From Acidobacteria bacterium AH-259-L09 (GTDB lineage Bacteria > Acidobacteriota > UBA6911 > RPQK01): a stretch of 8,783 bases of DNA. The position numbers were made by a program, and so were the translations under genes. Of the stretch, positions 1 to 7,271 are shown in pieces. The stretch's first letter is position 1. Each line of letters begins with the position of its first letter. The stretch is taken from positions 1-8,783 of the forward strand of contig JALLOL010000095.1 in the NCBI GenBank assembly GCA_027717875.1. The letters are read 5' to 3'. Under the pieces are notes generated by a model, which saw only the letters and a program-made list of their open reading frames with translations, ran no database searches and had not been told where the DNA came from.

Positions 1-99
1 CTTCGTGACGAGCCGGTGTGAGAAATGCGGGCTAGCGCCTGGACCCCAAGGCACCGCTCCATCTCCCGGCCACGTCCAAAAGTTTCAAGTCCTTGATGA

Positions 100-3000
100 T
101 CACTCTACGGTGATCCACATGGGGCTGACCCAGACGATCTCACCGTCCACCTGCTCACCGCGAATATAGTAATAAGAGGTCTTGCCTTTCTCAGCGCTGA
201 TGTCGCTCCAGGAAAACTCCACTTCCCGCTTGGCGGGTTTGGTGAAGTATGCGTAGCGGCCGTCCTTGACGATGTAGACGCCGGCGAAGGGAGCGGTGCC
301 GACAAGCTTGACCTTGATGGTCGGAGCTTCCTCGATGGTGAACTCCTCGCCCATGAAGTGACCACTGCACCGGACGTCCGCCAGGATATTATCCGTGGCA
401 CCGTAAACCCGGCGCTTCTTAAGACCCTCCAGGATCGCCTCGCGGGTTGGTTCGGTGACCCAGAGGTTGCAGTAGGACATATGTGTGGAGACGTGGTCAC
501 TGGAGGCCTGGAATCCCAGCCGGTAGCCTTTGGCGAGGGCGTTGGAGACAAATCCCAGCGACCGCCAGCCGCCGATCGAGTCGCTGTCGGTGTTGGTCCT
601 CGGCGCGCCAGGCATCTCGTAATTTTGACGGTCGCCCTGGTAGATTTCGACCATCGGTTCGACTTCAGGATCGTTGTCGCGCCAATCGGTTCCCATGTTG
701 GTGCCCGAGGTGTGCACGGCGGCCACGCCATCGAAGGAGCGGAGGTACTCGTAGAGCATCTGCGTGTCGGGCGCGGGCTGGGGCGGCGAGTCGTCAGCGG
801 TTCTCGGAAGCCGGGGAAGAGGGCGGATCCCGCGCTGGGCAAAGACGACGTTGCGGTGGCCCTCCGGATAGCGCACGCTGCGCTCGTAACTGAACATCGG
901 AATGAACCGGCCGTCCAGAAGGAAGGCGTCCGTCATTTTCTGAGTCAACCACCAGGTGTATTCGCGGCCACCACCGTTGTCGTGATCACAGCAGCCGGCC
1001 CAATCCATGTAGGCAGCGTCGATCAGGTATCGCCAGGCGTCCATGATATCGCCGTCGTTGGCGCCGTCACCACTGATGGCGGTGTGCCGATGGAATTCGC
1101 CGCGGAGAAGCCGAAGCGTCTCGGGACCGCCCGGCGGCGTGTCCAGGGTCACGCGGTATTGCCTCATCATGGCGACCTGAGCTTTCTCCGCTGCGACGTC
1201 TTTCATGCCTACAGCCGGTTGCTCAGCTGCGATGGCGGTCAGACTGGGCTCGCGACGTTCGCTTTCGACCGAAAGTTCATACGTCATGAGGTCATAGTTG
1301 AAAGAATCGCTTTGTGCACCCCCTTTGGCCAGCCCGCTTTTCGAGAAACGGTGATCTGTTGTCGCCACCATCAGGAGACCGGAACCTTCCAGGCCCAGGA
1401 GGGCCGGCCGATTGTCCAGGATGCCGTCAGAACTCGGCACAAAGATCGGTCCTTGCCAGCCGCTACCGTCAAAGTAGGCTATGTTCTCGAACCACGTCGT
1501 GCCCAGGGCCCCCCAGATTCTTCCCCCAGCGTTGCGGTATGCAAGGAAGACGGTTCCCTCTGTGGTTGCAGCCAACCGGGGATGACTTGTGGACGGATAG
1601 AATCGCGGGTAAGATGTCGAACCCGACGGCCGGTTTTGCACAAGCTTGGGGTCGGGCTGCTCGGTGAAGGGGATCCGGATTCGTCCCCGAAACGGCTGCT
1701 TGTTCACCGGGTGTGCAGCGGAAAGGCGCTTCAGAACGCCGGCCAGAGAATCGGCGGTGCGGAAGTAGCGATTGCCCTGCAGGATCTTCACCCGGACGGT
1801 ATTGCCCTGGTAGAGGCCTGAACCTGTCGTTTCATAGGCACCGAAGTCCTTTCCCCAAGCCGGATTGCTCTCCTCGTAGGCAACCCAGATCCGGTTTCCC
1901 GGGTCATAGATGACGCTTGGGCGCGCCTCGAACCTGTGCGTTGCGGCGATCGGCACCGGTTCCTGGATTCTGATCCCACCGCTGTAACGCAGTTTCCGAA
2001 GGTAGACGTCATAGTCGCCCTTGTCATAGGTGTCCCAGACAACGGCGACTTCGCCTCCCGGGCCGGCTGCGAGTTGTGGAGACCAGTCGCTGGCGCCTGA
2101 AAACGAAACCCGTTGCTCGGGGGAAAACCCTTCGCCTTGCTGGCGGCTAACCAGGACATCAAGGCTTCCACGGTATCCCTGCCACGCAATCCAGACCGCC
2201 CCTTCGGAATCCGTCACGGCGACGGGATAGAGATCGGGTCCGGGGTGGCTGGTGAGCCGGATCGTCTCCAACCACCGGCCAGCCTTGCGGCAGCGAGCGT
2301 AGAGGTCGAAGTTGCCCTCGACCTGAGCGGACCAGATCACCCAGATACGGCCTGCGCCGCCCACTGCCACAGCGGCGCCGAAGGCATCCTGCCCTTTCTC
2401 CGACACCGGTTCAGGGGCACTCCAGGTCCTGTCCAATCTCGAATACTCCATGAACAGCACCTGGTCACCTCCAGCGGACCGTCGTAAGGGCTCGTAGGAA
2501 TCGGGTTTTTCCTGGAGCGGCCAGGGCCAGGCCTGCGAGCGATCGCCGTGCCTGAACTCGACGTAGGCAAGGTACACCTTTTCACCGGAGGCGGCCAGCG
2601 CCGGGAAATCCTGCTGCTCAATCGAGTCCGTGAGTTGCCTGCTCAGCGGCACTTGCTCCACCTTCACGCGGCCGTCGAGGAAGCTCAGGGTCTCGCCCCA
2701 GGGAGCGTCCCGGGCGGCAAAGGAGAAATTGCCTTGAGCCGTCTGGACTTCAAACCGGGCATCTGCATCCAGAATCTCGACGGTGACGTATACGCCGTTC
2801 TCCAACGTGGCAGCATCGGCGGCGCGCCTGTTTCCTGCCCGGGTCAGGTTGACACGCCGGGTAGAGAGCGTCCACCGGGTCGCTTCCAACCGGTCCTCGC
2901 CGGTCAACCGCCAGCCGTCAAGACCGACAACCTGAGCACCGCGAGCCCGGATAGAACCATCCCATCGATCGGGTTCCTCGTCGCCGATCCCGAACAGGAT

Positions 3001-3147
3001 GCTAAACTCCGCCATGCCGTTTGCGGCAGTCGGCGGGCGCACAGGTTCAGACCGTACCTCTATCTGTCCGGGATTCCCGATGGTCACGAGCCCAAGAAAG
3101 GCAAGACTAGTCAGCCAGAAGATCCAAAAGGGGAGTGGATTCCGCAT
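100..3147 (-). CDS. Secreted or membrane-anchored propeller-like protein with C-terminal PHP (DUF3604-like) metal-hydrolase domain
   Basis: A 1015-residue protein. Residues about 6-23 are a hydrophobic export signal or anchor without a clear cleavage box. About 45-170 looks like a beta-rich domain. About 178-600 carries repeats of the form 'D..P.....G.iWvaW....g..dly.r' (for example near 254-285, 304-335, 354-385, 406-426), typical of sialidase-like beta-propeller blades. About 680-890 matches the PHP metal-hydrolase superfamily: HRH at 686-688, DH at 721-722, YE at 754-755, GHRN at 763-766, VHTSG at 811-815, and SSDH with a following H at 882-889. These would hold two or three metal ions for phosphoester or related hydrolysis. 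A small beta domain closes the chain. All expected metal ligands appear present, so it is probably active; the substrate is unknown. The start is fixed by an excellent Shine-Dalgarno. It is transcribed away from the sugar transporter. Family assignment is from memory of DUF3604-type proteins. Confidence 0.85.
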   Translation of the reverse strand: MRNPLPFWIFWLTSLAFLGLVTIGNPGQIEVRSEPVRPPTAANGMAEFSILFGIGDEEPDRWDGSIRARGAQVVGLDGWRLTGEDRLEATRWTLSTRRVNLTRAGNRRAADAATLENGVYVTVEILDADARFEVQTAQGNFSFAARDAPWGETLSFLDGRVKVEQVPLSRQLTDSIEQQDFPALAASGEKVYLAYVEFRHGDRSQAWPWPLQEKPDSYEPLRRSAGGDQVLFMEYSRLDRTWSAPEPVSEKGQDAFGAAVAVGGAGRIWVIWSAQVEGNFDLYARCRKAGRWLETIRLTSHPGPDLYPVAVTDSEGAVWIAWQGYRGSLDVLVSRQQGEGFSPEQRVSFSGASDWSPQLAAGPGGEVAVVWDTYDKGDYDVYLRKLRYSGGIRIQEPVPIAATHRFEARPSVIYDPGNRIWVAYEESNPAWGKDFGAYETTGSGLYQGNTVRVKILQGNRYFRTADSLAGVLKRLSAAHPVNKQPFRGRIRIPFTEQPDPKLVQNRPSGSTSYPRFYPSTSHPRLAATTEGTVFLAYRNAGGRIWGALGTTWFENIAYFDGSGWQGPIFVPSSDGILDNRPALLGLEGSGLLMVATTDHRFSKSGLAKGGAQSDSFNYDLMTYELSVESERREPSLTAIAAEQPAVGMKDVAAEKAQVAMMRQYRVTLDTPPGGPETLRLLRGEFHRHTAISGDGANDGDIMDAWRYLIDAAYMDWAGCCDHDNGGGREYTWWLTQKMTDAFLLDGRFIPMFSYERSVRYPEGHRNVVFAQRGIRPLPRLPRTADDSPPQPAPDTQMLYEYLRSFDGVAAVHTSGTNMGTDWRDNDPEVEPMVEIYQGDRQNYEMPGAPRTNTDSDSIGGWRSLGFVSNALAKGYRLGFQASSDHVSTHMSYCNLWVTEPTREAILEGLKKRRVYGATDNILADVRCSGHFMGEEFTIEEAPTIKVKLVGTAPFAGVYIVKDGRYAYFTKPAKREVEFSWSDISAEKGKTSYYYIRGEQVDGEIVWVSPMWITVE

Positions 3148-3372
3148 CGTCGATACCTCCTTCGATGTGCAGGCACAAGTCTATCCCAAAAGCTGGCGAC
3201 TACAAAAAGTAAAAAGTTTTTCATAAAAGCTTGCTCACTTTGACAATTTATAGAAAGTGTGGCAAGAACAGAAGCGAAAATCGCCAGGGTTCAACAGTGT
3301 CTTCAATCTCGGGGGCGAGGCTTAATGTAGCATACGGAACACACGGACCCTGCTGTTACTTCTTCTTTTGGA
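3148..3372. promoter_or_regulatory. Divergent regulatory spacer between the PHP gene and the transporter operon
   Basis: These 225 bases must hold promoters for both directions. The centre is AT-rich: a tandem AAAAAGT at about 3204-3217 runs into T-tracts and could be bent DNA or an UP-like element. TTGACA at 3240-3245 is a perfect -35 hexamer for the plus strand, but no good -10 lies 16-18 bases later. On the minus strand, TTGTCA (3246-3241) followed after 15 bases by TATGAA (3225-3220) is a weak candidate toward the PHP gene. Small inverted repeats sit at 3274-3284 (GCGA-AAA-TCGC) and about 3308-3319 (CTCG-GGGG-CGAG); either might be an operator but both are too short to trust. I see no riboswitch, tRNA or convincing small ORF. 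Confidence 0.5.
3155..3162 (-). promoter_or_regulatory. Strong Shine-Dalgarno of the PHP-domain gene
   Basis: On the minus strand this reads AAGGAGGT, an essentially perfect anti-16S complement, 7 bases before the ATG at 3147-3145. It decides the start of the long PHP protein. None of the other starts in the window has a comparably good site, so this gene is probably translated efficiently when transcribed. Confidence 0.85.
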
Positions 3373-4368
3373 ATGAACAAAATACTTTCCTTCTTATTGC
3401 TTTTTTTCGTTCTGTGGACTTCAAGCAGGTGTAGTAACTCCGGCTCTTTGTCCGAGGGTTACAGGATTGCCGTCATTCCCAAGGGAACCACTCACTCGTT
3501 TTGGAAAACCATTCACGCGGGGGCTGTCAAAGCTGAACGAGAGTTTATCGATCAAGGAATCACGGTCGCTATGACCTGGAAAGGACCGATCCGCGAAGAT
3601 GACAGGGAGCAGCAGATTCAGGTGGTGGAAGGGTTTCTCAGCCAGGGGATGGACGGGATAGTTTTGGCTCCATTAGATGATCGTGCACTGGTTCGCCCCG
3701 TGCAAGAAGCTTTGGGAGCCGGTATCCCCACCGTCATTATCGATTCAGCACTGGCTTCGGATGCCATTGTCAGTTTTGTGGCCACGGATAACGTCAGGGG
3801 TGGCGAGCTTGCGGCTGAACACATGGGCAAACTGCTTGAAGGACGCGGCAAAGTCTTGCTGCTGCGCTACCAAGAAGGCTCGGCTAGTACCCGGAATCGC
3901 GAACAAGGTTTTCTCCGGAAGTTGAAATCGGACTTCCCCGAGATCGAGCTCGTTTCATCGGGCCAGTACGCCGGTCCGACTCGAGACACAGCGAAGCGGG
4001 CATCGGAAAATTTACTCAATCGCTATGGTCAGCAACTCCAGGGCATTTTCTGTGTCAACGAGTCGGCAACTGTTGGCATGCTTCTCGCTTTACAGGACAT
4101 AGATAGGGCGGGGAAGGTGGTGTTCATCGGCTTTGATTCCAACGAGATTCTGATTGAGGCGATACGAACGCAACAGTTGCAGGGCGTCGTCGTACAGAAT
4201 CCATTTCGCATGGGCTATCTGGGGGTGAAGACTATGGTCGAACATCTTCTTGGCCGGCCCATAGAAAAACGAATTGATACGGGTGTGATAATGGTGACTC
4301 CGGAACGCCTCGACGAACCCGAAATCCAGACCCTGCTCTATCCTCCTTTAGAGCAGTACCTGGAATAA
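3373..4368 (+). CDS. Periplasmic sugar-binding protein of a ribose-type ABC transporter (RbsB-like)
   Basis: A 331-residue type I periplasmic binding protein (Peripla_BP_4 type) that would capture the ligand and deliver it to the permease encoded two genes downstream. Residues 1-20 are a signal sequence (charged MNK, then a run of Leu/Phe/Val) ending in a Cys at 20, suggesting a lipoprotein. Arg just before that Cys is unusual for a lipobox, so simple secretion is possible. The two-lobe fold shows in 'YRIAVIPKG..HSFWKTI' at about 30-47, 'GMDGIVLAPLD' near 93-103, 'STRNREQGF' near 171-179 (the Arg normally touches sugar), 'VFIGFDSNE' near 249-257, and 'VVQNPFRMGY' near 272-281. These correspond to ligand-contact positions of ribose-type proteins. 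Length is close to the family norm. No strong Shine-Dalgarno precedes the ATG. The exact ligand cannot be told; ribose is only one option. Confidence 0.9.
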   Translation: MNKILSFLLLFFVLWTSSRCSNSGSLSEGYRIAVIPKGTTHSFWKTIHAGAVKAEREFIDQGITVAMTWKGPIREDDREQQIQVVEGFLSQGMDGIVLAPLDDRALVRPVQEALGAGIPTVIIDSALASDAIVSFVATDNVRGGELAAEHMGKLLEGRGKVLLLRYQEGSASTRNREQGFLRKLKSDFPEIELVSSGQYAGPTRDTAKRASENLLNRYGQQLQGIFCVNESATVGMLLALQDIDRAGKVVFIGFDSNEILIEAIRTQQLQGVVVQNPFRMGYLGVKTMVEHLLGRPIEKRIDTGVIMVTPERLDEPEIQTLLYPPLEQYLE

Positions 4369-4391
4369 GCATTACCGCCTCATTCTTGCCC

Positions 4392-5888
4392 ATGTCCCTT
4401 TTGCGACTCTCCAAGATTAGCAAACGATTTGGCCCAACAGTAGCTCTTGATGGTGTCGACCTGGAGTTACGGCAAGGCGAAGTCCACGCTCTGATCGGTG
4501 AAAACGGGGCCGGTAAGACCACTTTGATGAATATTCTTGCCGGGATTCTTCAGCCTGACCAGGGCCGGATGGAGCTCGAGGGCCGTCCCTATGCTCCTTT
4601 CTCACCGCTCGATGCACGCCGTCAAGCGATTGCCCTCATTCACCAAGAACTGTCCCTGTTTCCTCATCTAAGTGTTTCAGAAAACATCCTGATGGGCATG
4701 GAAAGTTCCCGATGGGGATGGGTCAATGGCGAGGATTGCCGCCGCAGGACGCTCCAAGTACTGGAGGACTTTCATCACCCTGAAATGCGTCCGGATCGCG
4801 CTGTGGCGGAATTGCCAATCGCTGCCCGCCAGATCGTTGAAATCTGCCGAGCCATTGCTGCTCAGGCACGCATTATTCTCATGGATGAGCCTACCAGCAG
4901 CTTGCAGCGTCCGGACGTGAAGCGGCTCTTTGAGCTGATCCAGCGCATGCGTGAGCAAAGGATCAGTGTCATCTACATCAGCCACTTTCTTGAAGAAGTA
5001 CGTGAGATCGCCGATCGATACACGGTTTTGAGAGATGGACAGGGTGTCGGCACGGGTGAGCTCGGCTCAGTCAGCGATGAGAACCTTGTTGCCCAAATGG
5101 TAGGCCGTCCTGTGAAAAACCTTTTTCCACCCCGCCAGCAGTCCAAGACAGGGGGAACAGTTCTCCGGGTGGAGGATCTGGCTGCACCCCCGAGCGTGAA
5201 ACACGCCAGTTTCGAGCTTCGACGCGGAGAGATTTTGGGGATTGGAGGATTGATAGGATCAGGACGCACACAAATGGTGCGCGCCATCTTTGGCCTAGCC
5301 CCGGTGGAATCCGGTATCTTGGTAGTGGGGAACAAAGCGGTTTCCGCACGGAGAGGGAGTCCCCTGTTGAGAATCGTCCAGGGGATGGGATATCTGAGCG
5401 AAGACCGCAAAGGTGAAGGACTTGCGGTTGCCCTTTCTGTGGCTGACAACGTCACGCTCTCGCGCCTATCTTCCTGTTCTCGCTGGGGTTGGCTCGCGCT
5501 TGACTGTCAGCGTCAAGAAGCTCAAGCATGGATAAGACGGCTCAATATCAAAGCCCGCACCCCCTCTCAACCGACCTGGACGCTTTCCGGAGGCAATCAG
5601 CAAAAAGTTGTTCTGGCGCGCTTGCTTCATCAGGACGCCGACATTCTGCTGCTGGACGAACCGACCCGCGGTATCGATATCGGCAGTAAGATTCAGATCT
5701 ATGAAGCGATTACTCAGTGTGCCTCTGAGGACAAAGCAGTGCTCATGGTGAGCTCCTATCTTCCTGAGCTTTTCGGACTTTGCCACCGCCTGGCCGTGAT
5801 GAGTCGTGGCCGGCTCTCGGCCACTCGCTCAGTCGATGAGTGGACACCGGAGACGGTCATGCAGGCGGCTATTGGAGGAGGAGAATAG
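4392..5888 (+). CDS. Double-cassette sugar ABC transporter ATPase (RbsA/MglA/XylG-like)
   Basis: A 498-residue cytoplasmic ATPase made of two fused ABC domains, as is standard for carbohydrate uptake transporter class 2. First half: Walker A GENGAGKT at about 36-43, Q-loop 'LIHQELSLF' near 82-90, a degenerate signature 'LPIAARQ' near 141-147, Walker B 'IILMDEPTSSL' ending near 171, and switch His at about 198. Second half: a relaxed Walker A 'GLIGSGRTQ' near 286-294, a perfect signature LSGGNQQ near 398-404, and Walker B 'ILLLDEPTRGIDIGSK' ending near 433. The relaxed second P-loop, with Arg in place of Lys, is normal in this family. I chose ATG 4392; a TTG two codons upstream (4386) is in frame. 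The gene starts 23 bases after the binding protein and ends 16 before the permease, so the three form one operon. I see no good Shine-Dalgarno. Confidence 0.93.
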   Translation: MSLLRLSKISKRFGPTVALDGVDLELRQGEVHALIGENGAGKTTLMNILAGILQPDQGRMELEGRPYAPFSPLDARRQAIALIHQELSLFPHLSVSENILMGMESSRWGWVNGEDCRRRTLQVLEDFHHPEMRPDRAVAELPIAARQIVEICRAIAAQARIILMDEPTSSLQRPDVKRLFELIQRMREQRISVIYISHFLEEVREIADRYTVLRDGQGVGTGELGSVSDENLVAQMVGRPVKNLFPPRQQSKTGGTVLRVEDLAAPPSVKHASFELRRGEILGIGGLIGSGRTQMVRAIFGLAPVESGILVVGNKAVSARRGSPLLRIVQGMGYLSEDRKGEGLAVALSVADNVTLSRLSSCSRWGWLALDCQRQEAQAWIRRLNIKARTPSQPTWTLSGGNQQKVVLARLLHQDADILLLDEPTRGIDIGSKIQIYEAITQCASEDKAVLMVSSYLPELFGLCHRLAVMSRGRLSATRSVDEWTPETVMQAAIGGGE

Positions 5889-5904
5889 GTAAAAGAGCTT
5901 TACT

Positions 5905-6861
5905 ATGCTCGCTTCGCTCAGCAAATGGTTTGCTCGGTTTGGTCCATTTTTAGGGTTGGCTCTGGTCATCTCGATCTTTGCGCTGCTCAGTGACTTTCCA
6001 GAACAATACCTTTCCTTTCGGAACTTCCGTATTGTGCTGGCGCAGACCGTCATTGTGGCTCTCGGTTCAATCGGGATGACCATGATCATCATTAGTGGCG
6101 GAATCGATCTTTCGGTCGGATCGAGCATCGCTCTCACCAGTGTGGTCGCGGCGCTGAGTCTTCAACAGGGAATCCCGCCGTCTGTGGCTGTACTCCTAGG
6201 CATCGTTGTAGGTGCTTTCGTGGGATACATCAACGGGCTGGCGATCACAAGACTTCACGTCGTTCCTTTCATCGCTACCTTAGGCATGCTCGGTATCGCG
6301 CGCGGTGCGGCCAAGTGGCTGGCAGGCGAGCAGACCGTTAATCCGGCTGAGACGTGGGTGAATCAGCTTGCCGTCACCTTTCCCGATCCCGCCTGGCTTT
6401 TGGTGGCTCCGGGAGTTTGGATATCGGTATTTCTAGCGCTACTGATGGCGCTAGTTTTGCGCAACACTGTTTTTGGGCGGCGAGTCTTTGCACTGGGATC
6501 AAACGAAGCAGCGGCCCGCGCCTGTGGTATTCCCACTCAAAGAGTGAAGTTGTGGATCTACACACTGGCAGGTCTTTTCTTCGGGCTGGCCGGCGTGATT
6601 CAGATGTCTCGCCTGCGGCAGGGTGATCCGACTGTAGCGATTGGCACCGAACTGGACGTCATCGCCGCCGTGGTCATCGGAGGTGGCAGCCTAAGTGGCG
6701 GAGAAGGCAGTATCCTCGGTTCCATGATCGGGGCTTTGATCATGGCTTTTCTGCGCAACGGCTGCCAGCAGATGGGATGGCCCAACTACATTCAAGAGAT
6801 CATCATTGGGGCCATAATTGTAGTCGCTGTGGCCATCGATCGCTGGCGTAGTTCGCGCTGA
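5905..6861 (+). CDS. Sugar ABC transporter permease (RbsC-like)
   Basis: A 318-residue inner-membrane permease of the BPD_transp_2 family that forms the channel, probably as a homodimer, for the ligand supplied by the upstream binding protein. Hydrophobic segments cover roughly residues 12-29, 43-63, 72-87, 93-110, 118-133, 165-185, 216-232, 249-262, 268-284 and 296-311. Family hallmarks are clear: 'SGGIDLSVGS' at 64-73, 'NGLAITRLHVVPFIATLG' at 110-127, 'ALGSNEAAARACGI' at 196-209 (the cytoplasmic loop that contacts the ATPase), and 'GTELDVIAAVVIGGGSLSGG' at 247-266. A weak GAG sits 7 bases before the ATG; a stronger purine run (about 5875-5883) inside the end of the ATPase gene is too distant for normal spacing. 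Length is typical. It is the last gene of the transporter operon and faces acpS across 10 bases. Confidence 0.93.
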   Translation: MLASLSKWFARFGPFLGLALVISIFALLSDFPEQYLSFRNFRIVLAQTVIVALGSIGMTMIIISGGIDLSVGSSIALTSVVAALSLQQGIPPSVAVLLGIVVGAFVGYINGLAITRLHVVPFIATLGMLGIARGAAKWLAGEQTVNPAETWVNQLAVTFPDPAWLLVAPGVWISVFLALLMALVLRNTVFGRRVFALGSNEAAARACGIPTQRVKLWIYTLAGLFFGLAGVIQMSRLRQGDPTVAIGTELDVIAAVVIGGGSLSGGEGSILGSMIGALIMAFLRNGCQQMGWPNYIQEIIIGAIIVVAVAIDRWRSSR

Positions 6862-6871
6862 CCTGGAATTT

Positions 6872-7246
6872 TTACTTCTCCAGCACCACCACGGCCACTG
6901 AATGCTCAGGCGAGTGGGTGATAGAAAGCCAGGCTTGTTGGGCGCCTGATTTTTCAAGAACTTCCTTGGCTTTGCCATAAAAAGTGAGCCCAGGCTTTCC
7001 GAGTTCGCCATTTGTGACTTCAACGTCTTTCCAGCGGATTCCTTCGCTCCAACCTGTCCCCAGGGCCTTTAAGGCCGCCTCCTTGGCGGCAAAGCGGCCG
7101 CTGAAGTGCTGATATTTGTTTTTCCGCTCCGTGCAGTAGCGAATCTCCTCAGCTGTAAAAACTTTCTGCGCCATGGTCTGGGTGCCTTGTAGTGCCGCGC
7201 TGATGCGGCGAACCTCAACGATATCAATGCCGATACCAATGATCAT
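6872..7246 (-). CDS. acpS: Holo-[acyl-carrier-protein] synthase
   Basis: A 124-residue cytoplasmic enzyme that transfers 4'-phosphopantetheine from coenzyme A to a serine of apo-ACP, activating it for fatty acid synthesis. Seen directly: 'GIGIDIVEVRRI' at 4-15 with the metal-binding Asp8, 'VFTAEEIRYC' at 29-38, and 'GRFAAKEAALKALGTG' at 50-65 with the catalytic Glu56. The C-terminal strand 'AWLSITHSPEHSVAVVVLE' at about 105-123 has the His found near the substrate site. Length matches family members (about 120-126), and the start at MIIGIGID is the normal one. A purine stretch AAAGG lies 13 bases upstream of the ATG, too far for a good ribosome site. It is divergent from the YfiH/PgeF gene by 25 bases and convergent with the permease. 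It is not next to fatty-acid genes here. Confidence 0.95.
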   Translation of the reverse strand: MIIGIGIDIVEVRRISAALQGTQTMAQKVFTAEEIRYCTERKNKYQHFSGRFAAKEAALKALGTGWSEGIRWKDVEVTNGELGKPGLTFYGKAKEVLEKSGAQQAWLSITHSPEHSVAVVVLEK

Positions 7247-7271
7247 GGGTCTGTGTTAGCCTTTCAATTCA

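Noticed and set aside
98..115. Inverted repeat GATCAC-TCTACG-GTGATC across the PHP gene stop codon as a possible terminator
   Set aside because: The stem is only 6 base pairs with modest G+C, and no T-run follows it closely on the minus strand.
2..167. Plus-strand frame with a zinc-ribbon-like Cys pair (SRCEKCGL) near the left edge
   Set aside because: There is only one CxxC, no second pair before the stop, and the frame overlaps the end of the PHP gene. Too short to support a gene; it is probably chance.
358..1821. 487-codon open frame on the plus strand, antisense to the PHP gene
   Set aside because: It lies wholly inside a clear PHP-domain coding region, its translation shows no recognisable domain, and long antisense frames are expected in G+C-rich genes.
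3231..3434. Small 67-codon frame running from the divergent spacer into the binding-protein gene
   Set aside because: It has no ribosome site, overlaps the binding protein's signal sequence in another frame, and has no recognisable features.
4880..5300. Degenerate first signature and relaxed second Walker A in the ABC ATPase as signs of decay
   Set aside because: One degenerate site in each half is usual for RbsA/MglA-type double cassettes. The gene is full length and otherwise intact.
7064..7101. Cluster of inverted repeats (GGCCTT/AAGGCC, GCCGCC/GGCGGC, GCGGCCGC) inside acpS
   Set aside because: They fall on codons for the conserved block FAAKEAALKAL, so repeated Ala codons explain the symmetry. 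There is no sign of a separate element.
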